From Symbiodinium kawagutii (lineage: Eukaryota > Sar > Dinophyceae > Suessiales > Symbiodiniaceae), in contig VSDK01013050.1 of NCBI GenBank assembly GCA_009767595.1, positions 1 through 64,000 of the forward strand: DNA of 64,000 nucleotides, written 5' to 3'. A program made the translations under genes and the position numbers. Shown piece by piece: positions 59,101 to 64,000 of the stretch; the first letter of the stretch is position 1, and every line of letters starts with the position of its first letter. The notes below the pieces were generated by a model. The model saw only the letters and a list, made by a program, of their open reading frames with translations. It was not told the origin of the DNA and did no database searches.

Positions 59101-61320
59101 GTCGTCATCATCATCCACCTCATCGATGACTATGGGCTCATTGGACACCATGTAGGATACCTTTTCCATCTTGCTTCCCAATGTCTTGTAGCAAAGAGTG
59201 ACTGCGTTGAAGAGCTGCGTGTACTCGGCTCCAGTCACCTCTCCATGGGTCCTCAAGTGAGTCTGAATCATCTGATCCAGAAGCTCTCTGTACCTCTTCC
59301 AATCATCGAGATTGTGGAACAGCACTCGATGGTCTCCATCCAGTCGTCCTCCTGATGGAGCTGAAAGTTGCAAAGAGCTTGAAGACGATGACGTCTTTGC
59401 AAGTGCAGAGGGGATAGTCTTTCCTGGAACGGGCTTCGAAGCTCCAGGGGTCTTCTTGGTGACTTCAGTCTTGCCGCATTCCTGACAAGTCCATTGCCAC
59501 TGGTATCCATTGGTACCTTTCCAGTTGACTGTCTTGTGACTACATTCTTCGGGTGCGCTGCTCTTCGTGGGTGCATCCTTGGGTCCTTTCTTCTCCTTCT
59601 TGAGGACGAGGCCGCACTGCTTGCACGTGACCATCTCAACATAGGCGTTGCTTCCTTTCTTCGTCACCTCCTTGTGCTCACACGCGGCAGGAACAGGTCC
59701 ACATCCAAATGGATCATAGTCCTCTCCATTCTGGAGTGCATCTCTGACCCGATCCACCACGATGCTACCAGATGCCTCAACCGGTTCAGGTTCTGCATCT
59801 TCCACCCGAAACAAAGGTACGGGACCTGAAGCCATTGTCTGCGGAGGGGTCGCAGGTGAAGCTTTGCTTGTAGGTGGAACGTAGCGCAGCTCATTTTGAA
59901 ATTGTCTCTCCAGCTCATCTCGAGGTAGAGAAAGTAGACGCTGCACTTCTTCCTCCATCCTGCGTTGCTGCTCATCATCCAAAGGCTCCGGACCGGGGTT
60001 CGCTCCAGTTCGCAACGTCATCCCTGCAAATGGGGCTTCTGGTGCTCCTTCATCACGAAGGCTGAAGTAAACCACTCGTGGCTTTCCAGTTGGTGACGCC
60101 GTAGTCGATGATGCTGCACTTGACTTTCCATCTCCTTTTCCTTTCCCGGGGTTTAACTTCCCCTTTTCCTTTCCTTTCCCCGTGGATTTCCCTTTTCCTT
60201 TCTTCTGACGCTTTGGGCATATCCAATCTCTTTGCCAATGCCCGAGTTGTCCGCATGCTCGACACCGGGTCCTCTGCTTGGCGGCCAACACCTTCGCCTG
60301 CTTCTCCTGTTGACTCATCTGTCCACTCGGCTGGTATTGTGCTCCACCAGCCGGGACGGTGAATCCGCGATGAGAAGCTTGTTGACGAGCGAAATAGGCA
60401 GCCGTCTCCATCTCCACAGTGTCATAGATCATCTGCAGATCTTCGGCCGAGCAAGTCTGAGCATGGATTCCTTGGTCTGCGTACCAAGCTACGATGTCTT
60501 CCTCAAGGAAGGCGTCTTCGTCCACCCACTCATAGTCATCGTAGTATCCAGCTTCCTCATCGTCCTCGTAGTGAGTAGAAGTAGCCGTGTCGTCATAGAC
60601 TGAGGGGTTAATCTCTGGCTCTTCCGGAAAGTCGTTGATGTCCACGTGATAGCCGTATCCCTTTCCCCAAGACCATGGGCGCCGACCATCACCTTTGTTG
60701 CCCTTCCGATTCTTCTCACGATCATGAATCGTCCCAAACTGCTCTCGAAGGGTCTTCAGATCGGCGAGGTCATTCGATAGCACAGTGCGAACCATCTGTT
60801 GTTCAAGGTGAGTCAATCCTGCCTGGACCAACATCTGCTCACCCAAGATGGCGTCGCTGCACTTGACCTCTCCATCGAGATCGCGAAGCTGACTCCACCA
60901 TGCTTCACGTCTCAAGACGTATGAAGCCATACTTTCCCCCGTCTGTCTAGACAGGGCTCCTTGCACAGCTCCGGCCTGGTACAACTCGAGGGCTGTCTGT
61001 CTCTTCATCGGCAACAAGTCCTCCTCCAGCGCATCGAGTAGAGCCGCAAGACCTGTAGGTTCAGCAAGGGCATCAACTCCAAGGCCTTTCGCTATTTGGA
61101 GTGCAGGGCCTTGCAACCTCTCGGTGAGTCTCAAAGCCAGAGGTCCAAGCTTCTTCCTCTCACCATCCGTCATCTGCTGCTCCTTCTTCTCGATCGCTCT
61201 CACTTGAAACCGATAATTCGCCCATTCCTCAACCTGGCCACCAAAGCCTGGCAGAGTTCGTGACTCTGGGGCCACAGCTGTAGGCTTGAAGCTACCATAA
61301 CGTAGATTCTCCAGCGCCAT
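53140..61320 (-). CDS. gag-pol polyprotein (gag, PR, MTase-like, INT, RT, RNase H), about 2726 aa
   Basis: The frame is open from 61563, but the first in-frame ATG is at 61320 (MALENLRYG); residue numbers count from it. Gag covers about 20-210. A zinc knuckle C353-X2-C-X4-H-X6-C368 has an unusual last spacing. Twin C-x-H...C-x-x-C fingers start at 547 and 593, exactly 46 apart. Protease DSG is at 748-750. The methyltransferase-like domain lies at about 1284-1504 (separate entry). Integrase has a zinc-finger-like CSAC before D1658, D1721 and E1756. Reverse transcriptase has D2260 (DITAAFLQG) and HVDD with D2355/D2356. RNase H has D2510, E2572, D2622 and D2690. All catalytic residues are present, so the element appears capable of transposition. 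The stop TAA (53140-53142) is 13 bp before the 3' LTR. Copia polyproteins are usually 1300-1500 aa; the extra length comes from the methyltransferase-like domain and long acidic linkers. Confidence 0.93.
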   Translation of the reverse strand: MALENLRYGSFKPTAVAPESRTLPGFGGQVEEWANYRFQVRAIEKKEQQMTDGERKKLGPLALRLTERLQGPALQIAKGLGVDALAEPTGLAALLDALEEDLLPMKRQTALELYQAGAVQGALSRQTGESMASYVLRREAWWSQLRDLDGEVKCSDAILGEQMLVQAGLTHLEQQMVRTVLSNDLADLKTLREQFGTIHDREKNRKGNKGDGRRPWSWGKGYGYHVDINDFPEEPEINPSVYDDTATSTHYEDDEEAGYYDDYEWVDEDAFLEEDIVAWYADQGIHAQTCSAEDLQMIYDTVEMETAAYFARQQASHRGFTVPAGGAQYQPSGQMSQQEKQAKVLAAKQRTRCRACGQLGHWQRDWICPKRQKKGKGKSTGKGKEKGKLNPGKGKGDGKSSAASSTTASPTGKPRVVYFSLRDEGAPEAPFAGMTLRTGANPGPEPLDDEQQRRMEEEVQRLLSLPRDELERQFQNELRYVPPTSKASPATPPQTMASGPVPLFRVEDAEPEPVEASGSIVVDRVRDALQNGEDYDPFGCGPVPAACEHKEVTKKGSNAYVEMVTCKQCGLVLKKEKKGPKDAPTKSSAPEECSHKTVNWKGTNGYQWQWTCQECGKTEVTKKTPGASKPVPGKTIPSALAKTSSSSSSLQLSAPSGGRLDGDHRVLFHNLDDWKRYRELLDQMIQTHLRTHGEVTGAEYTQLFNAVTLCYKTLGSKMEKVSYMVSNEPIVIDEVDDDDDENTYLFLDSGCNQTCHGERWIQKFASTTGYMPSWLHREVRTLNGIGGGTQTLGNREFYVTFENVQGQHVPGEVVSTEIKDSTAPLLLSLPSQEALGLVVDFDQSEIFSKLLNMTFKAVRGRRNRLLGLKMHPAETIPHSVMTDEIPVALMANETPTPPWKREAEDEGDSRPGSRQRVTASDFPREEGPSNSRGTTYITRQVKKVPKPGETHGYEEATSSGLHDKEDSEFITVTIEEEAEDRLAWEEFGQEIDEALHRNREVMEQKGLEEESFDTEDLLRTPPREEGVPYEGGESEIQEFEDPPIEEEDGTHYGRPDTEDEPEGEVSEGEAEGNEDWWEVTDQAVIRHHIKARTKKFHPGGNKMELVVDLSRLQPTRTTVKYYENGEVDMVRDNWKTIRPDRMTRYYQDVQRFPRGPAGTELVRRVTHNTDDGTVICDENATELHRGNNLTRKLPEGVKNITVDFFYVQEEDEAKPWTGTTTFRLLPVDEELREKVYDMDPDRDPRKVTTRGQRKHFITEVEEVEEKDLAMWSVLLRRPAHLPRKWKFVMEVFCGCALLTRLCQAKGYETCEPLDINTGWNVFNPRHRKWAEETMDRENPYLITYAFPCGPWSPWQRMNPDQEEVQRRRQLWLPVLKWIRQMVRKQRMKGGVSLLENPRGAESWNTQELQALEADLGASDEGHLYELVPIDMCAFGLKDVDSQMPHKKPTFIGTDSMGIKQRLHGKQCRGGHHHQPLEGANSGGPRTKQAAQWTERFCQAIIRGVQQDLRQEVCEAFFSENVEEEIEENPRFLDELYTEEDLPTSKPTMAEAERGIRLEENLEDIEREDDPQSEKLRRKAWLRLSKEERVGIRRIQVMTSHATKPQMQRMLRYSNAPASVVAGVRYFRCSACERNLTERRPSITKSPSPYTFGTELGLDIFEVKDSQGTRFQVLHAVCNGTTFQAGEVLGVTAGVPGSKQCLESFLRFWTTWAGVPKILVVDRGTHNRGIFQAELEKMGVEVKSIATEAPFQLGRTERHGGMLKHLMMRIVEGSNAVGLLEMQIALTQALQTKNTHGNLGGFSPYQWVLGRNPPLGAWNEEDEEEAKVYDEDPQSIFNRRSVMREVARVAWAQQDSSRRVRKALLRKGGSETQQFQQGDLVSFMRRRGGAPRWFGPARVLTQEGKNVWILHGGVPILTSETMVRPSNAEEHLEKELIGTHKGKKRARGLLQDGREEAHRSGGGAVQQSYLDFRKDELPSGAMTVPATEVGGDDESPKRRREAEKEIERDLLEDFKGKQTQAQTEEKEERAENVPIPQDDEEDEELEEALEEPPKAEGVTSEELERMRTPLAKAMAISGGNQLDVGANRARQMKPEPKEESAAEKTLGRARSRSPPEALKKEFSCFLAKRYKKTTDTNTSGELRYEQETEEMRKLLDQTRGKEWSNWIKYKATRTPTPEEVAELLGRGVKAIPMRWVDVDKNAKLRTKEDPDVPKKLKSRLVLRGDLEPGDFRVDCPTATQLSVHLVLSYSASTGHPLRAGDITAAFLQGAPLQRTLLMKVPSTGIPSEDGVTLALEPGSYIIALMSIYGSRDAPRGFWLELREEMIKQKLREVEPASYVLSDPQGGLHGMAVTHVDDILWCGDEQMDEVMEKVQKRFTFGAVEENDFRFCGRKIESTQDYTQVTTPELLGKVKQIRIQGDRRREPSDPASAEEQTQMRAVLGSIGYVARMCRPELSYRCSALQGKQSRPTKQDLVDTNKFLGAAQRTTENGLRFHRGTLKFEEAVILSITDASHAAEVKVSEQGKKSGHRSQAGKFLVLADAMPEVGRPAKVHILDWSSHTIKRVCRSTLQAEVLSSMDGGEGAHYLRLLLHMLSFPKSPGIEAGAIWKLSAKDSRVVHWLSDCRSYIDSMASTGQSVVSDKRLAIDLTSLRQEFWRAPGTEYGEPSVQESIPETCTDRLWWIATKDMVADGLTKAMMWKHIVDFCTAGELALTVPAIRAFSGHTGS
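56809..57471 (-). other. cytosine-C5-methyltransferase-like domain inside the polyprotein
   Basis: Between protease and integrase, about 220 residues carry a motif I-like VMEVFCGCALLTRLCQAKGY, a motif IV-like FPCGPWSPW with the catalytic-type Pro-Cys, and a motif VI-like LLENPRG (E-N-x). The later HKKPTFIGTDS resembles the Q-x-R-x-R region but lacks the arginines. The target-recognition region is short. Family knowledge: retrotransposons that captured C5 methyltransferases are known in dinoflagellates and some algae. Activity is uncertain because motifs VIII-X are poorly kept. Confidence 0.7.
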
Positions 61321-61411
61321 CTGAAAGAGGGTCCACCAGCAAAGCCCGTGGTCTCGCTCCAGCAGCACCAGCAAACAAGATACCTCTCGCAAGGGATGCC
61401 CGAAAGCTCCC

Positions 61412-61418
61412 GCTACCA
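61412..61418 (-). promoter_or_regulatory. primer binding site (tRNA-iMet type)
   Basis: Reading on the minus strand from the 5' LTR, the internal region starts with C then TGGTAGC, complementary to the GCTACCA 3' end of eukaryotic initiator methionine tRNA. Only the first seven bases match well; the following GGGAGC diverges from the plant/animal sequence. Confidence 0.6.
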
Positions 61419-61419
61419 G

Positions 61420-61564
61420 TTTGGGAAAACTGCAGGTCAAACCAACAGCCAACCCAGCATGGCACACCGGTTTTCCACCGTGACTCAAGGCGCCTGTTAG
61501 CCAAACGCCCACGTCAGATGCGGGTGGCACACATGGATCTACATGACATGGTATGTATCTCACA
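61420..61564 (-). repeat. 5' LTR
   Basis: Identical to the 3' LTR. It would carry the promoter, but no TATA box is evident. It is translatable in frame with gag-pol on the minus strand (RYIPCHVDPCV...), yet contains no in-frame ATG, only GTG at its edge, so the open frame there is probably incidental. Confidence 0.88.
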
Positions 61565-61569
61565 GGTAG
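61565..61569. repeat. target-site duplication GGTAG, right
   Basis: Direct copy of 52978-52982 abutting the 5' LTR. Confidence 0.8.
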
Positions 61570-62670
61570 CCTTTTTCAATCTATCTGCTTGTCAGTAGTA
61601 GTACTGGTTGATGCTGTGGTGCTCTGTGATCCAAAACCAGCAAAAAAGCATCAACATGAACAGCGGTTTGAGAACCTATCAACCACTGTCTTCTCTATTA
61701 TTGCTGGCCATTATCCTGCAAAATCATATGGCCATTCGGAAGGCTTCTCAACTGATTCAAATTCGTAGAAAGGTATAGCCTACTCCCCAGGTCCTTGATG
61801 GTCGTATGGGATTGGTCTGACAAACCAGAGAGCTCCAGAATCTTCAACTGGCTAGAGCCAGCAGCACATCATCATTTCATTAGTCATATCTCCTAACAAA
61901 CAACTTTCAAAATACATCAAAATACAACAGGTACGTACAAATGCCCTGTCATGCAATAATGATCCTCCATACTGCTTGTTCTTATCCCCTCTTTTCAAAA
62001 TTTCCAAGATTGGCCTCTGATCATCTCCTCCTGTTGACATTTGGTTGACACAGCAGCTACACGGCAGGTTCGATGTTGCGGAGATTCGCTGAGAAGGGAA
62101 CCCATGGTAACAGCGGTATAGTGATGCCTATGACCTGAAGCCACATTCCCACCGTTGACCAATCACAGGTATGAACTACCACTTACCATCACTCAAGCAT
62201 CTACCAGAATCTACCACTGTTCACCAGCTGATCAGCAATGACGGTCAGTTCCGGTCCTCTCCGACTGAGGCATATTGCCTCTCATCAACTGGTATTGACA
62301 GAATTGTTGTGCATTCTGAATCCTGATCATCGACCTGCTACTATCAACCATCATTATTCTCTGCTAAGCCTTATGAACCACTATGTACTACTGGTCTTCT
62401 TTAGCATTACTATCATTGAGCATCCAGTACTTTTGATCACTATGATCATCAAGTATTGGCCATCAAGTAACCAACGTCCATCACTGCAAAACCATTCCTA
62501 GTCATTATTGACCATATCTAAACATCAATTCACACCAATCATCCTTCATCATTAAACCGCAGTTCATCATCTTCAGCCACTATCAACCATCCAGTAACCA
62601 TCAATGAGCCGTCATTTAACCATGAAGTTCAGCTAGACTCAGCCATTAGAAGCGTCATGATGCATAAAAT
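61570..62670. other. intron-like, ACCATCA/ATCAACC-rich
   Basis: 62160-62640 is composed largely of ACCA, ATCA and CAACCATC words. No exon seen. Confidence 0.4.
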
Positions 62671-62702
62671 CGCCTGCTGCGCAGCTTGGCAGCAGCTTGC
62701 GC
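62671..62702 (-). CDS. possible Ala/Gln micro-exon
   Basis: After CGCGCTCTCAG the minus strand reads AQAAAKLRS; a GC-type donor (GCGATTTT) would follow. It lies exactly where the flanking repeats switch from CCATCA-rich (left) to TGATGG-rich (right), the pattern seen around other exons. Very short, so tentative. Confidence 0.28.
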
Positions 62703-62729
62703 CTGAGAGCGCGAAGCGTTGTCGATGAC

Positions 62730-63760
62730 ATTTGTAGTGGGTTTATGGTGGTTGATGGTGAATGGTAATGGCTAATGATGGTTGGTTGATAGCTAAGTGC
62801 TGGCTCATTCAGGGCTGGTGACTCATGTACGTATGTTGATATGTGTAATGCAAGCTTGGGAGTGGTCAACCAATGGTTGAGCATTGTTTGCACACTTAAG
62901 AACAATAGTTGTTTGATCTTTAGTTGATGAATGATGATAGTCTACTTATCCTTATGCTGGTTAGTGCTGGTTAATCATGTCTAATAGTGCTCCACCATGC
63001 TTCGAGTTCAGTCATCCACAAATGAATGATGAATGGTGGTTCATCCTTGATGATGGTTATTGGTGGCTAATGGTGCTAAATGACGATCACTAATGGTACT
63101 TGTGAACGACAGTTGATTGATGTCTAACTGCGGATTGAGACCATTCATGGTTGATAATAATTTCTTGCCGACAAAAACTGGTAGTAGTCATGGTTACTGA
63201 TATCAATCCTCGGCGATGGTTCATGGTGGTTAATGATGGTCAATATCGGGCAATACTCATATAGTGATCCTTGATGAGTACTGCCAGCTGGTGACAATCC
63301 ATCACTGATCCTTAGCTGATATTAATCATCATAGCGAGACCTTGGTCGCAGCACTGTTCCCAGTGGCGGGTAAGCCCCGATCTGAAAGGAGATTCTGAGA
63401 TACAAGCAGGCTACAGCCACGAATGGCCGATTAGAAACTAAGCAGAACAATTAAGATCGGTAATCCATAGTGACTACAGTATATCAATCATGATTTCGGA
63501 ATCCGTGCGATAAACTTTTCGCCGACTACGTCGGTACTACCTAGGATTCATCACACGATCCCAGGAGCCCGCTGGGATCGTTGGATTCCCGGGATCGATA
63601 CCAGCCAGGTTATCCCTTATAAACAAGCAGATCAGCCATTGTTAACACATTTTCACCACAATCAACCGTTGTCAACCATTGTTGTTCATGAACAACCATT
63701 GGCGACCACGATCACACAGTCTTTGTTATGATTTGCCATGATGAACAGCTACTAGATGCC
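62730..63760. other. intron-like, TGATGGTT-rich
   Basis: 62735-63250 is built of TGGTTGATGG, ATGGTGGT and similar words. 63250-63760 is less repetitive. No exon seen. Confidence 0.4.
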
Positions 63761-63768
63761 ACTATCAC

Positions 63769-63865
63769 CTTGGAAAATGTCTTCCCCAAGGACTGCGGTT
63801 CCACTGAGAGGCAGACGAGGGATGGTTGCGGGCTCCGGCGCATCCCAAGGAGTGCCAGCACCGAT
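63769..63865 (-). CDS. exon of unrecognised protein
   Basis: Acceptor GGCACTGCAG and donor CAAG|GTGATAG are strong. Reads IGAGTPWDAPEPATIPRLPL then SGTAVLGEDIFQ. Pro-rich; it could be an N-terminal exon of the alveolin-containing gene. The start of that gene is outside the window. Confidence 0.5.
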
Positions 63866-64000
63866 CTGCAGTGCCGTAAGGGGGTAGCCAACGAATTGGG
63901 GCAGGCATGGTGAATGGGGTGGAATCATTCTGGATTTAGCCAGTTTTATAGCAATAATTGCTAGCTATCATTTTTCGGGTGAACAAACTTATTGATGAAT

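Larger units (their letters stand above)
52983..61564 (-). mobile_element. complete copia-type LTR retrotransposon with C5-methyltransferase-like domain
   Basis: An 8582-bp element with two LTRs of about 145 bp that show no difference, a GGTAG target duplication, a primer binding site next to the 5' LTR, and one uninterrupted gag-pol frame. Domain order is gag, zinc knuckle, protease, methyltransferase-like, integrase, reverse transcriptase, RNase H; integrase before reverse transcriptase defines the Ty1/copia superfamily. Identical LTRs and an intact frame indicate a recent insertion. It is oriented like the surrounding host exons. Confidence 0.93.

Noticed and set aside
1-64000. tRNA or rRNA genes
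   Set aside because: No cloverleaf with A and B boxes or rRNA core sequence was recognised by eye; a covariance-model scan would be needed to exclude them.

Overview
This window looks like nuclear DNA of a dinoflagellate, most likely a Symbiodiniaceae-type alga. The reasons are: very short exons scattered in long introns, nearly all on the minus strand; fragments with alveolin (inner membrane complex / amphiesma) VEVP-type repeats; and an intact copia-type retrotransposon whose polyprotein carries a cytosine-C5-methyltransferase-like domain, an arrangement known from dinoflagellate elements. Bacterial features (operons, ribosome binding sites, CRISPR) do not apply. Two runs of N (22187-22216 and 37030-37040) mark assembly gaps.

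Layout. (1) 1-1980: non-coding 3' flank with a 50-bp-arm inverted repeat. (2) 1982-3857 minus: a five-exon gene that splices in frame to about 389 aa, with an RRM-like N-terminus, a Pro-rich middle and a Ser/Arg and Lys-rich tail. (3) 4589-7007 minus: five phase-0 exons joining to 576 aa, the 3' end of an unrecognised gene with a basic coiled-coil tail. (4) 7.3-17.6 kb: an expanded exon-intron module. A roughly 20-codon exon encoding K-D-x-E-K-K-E-x-A-E-A-type peptides occurs 12 times in repeat units of about 490 bp. Other exons are interspersed, including an ASCH-like pair and a transmembrane exon, and a 705-bp block is exactly duplicated. (5) 17.5-26.9 kb: more minus-strand exons of one or several genes, including SAP-like, OTU-like, C5-methyltransferase-motif-like and RRM-like fragments. 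A box CTAACATGGCAA (minus strand) recurs through the introns of 4-26 kb. (6) 27-52 kb and 62-64 kb: a very sparse minus-strand gene, or two genes, with alveolin micro-exons, Gly-rich exons and a (Gly-Met/Leu-Pro)n exon. Its introns are built of degenerate TGATGGTT / AACCATCA words. (7) 41.87-45.33 kb: an array of 254-bp tandem repeats lying within this half. (8) 52983-61564: the complete copia element (minus strand), with identical LTRs of about 145 bp and a 5-bp target duplication. It seems to sit in an intron of the gene in (6).

The exons were inferred by eye from open frame, splice-site-like borders, phase agreement and (for the module) synonymous variation. Gene borders between 7 and 52 kb are uncertain, and no transcript evidence was available. 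Most plus-strand open frames are chance openings.
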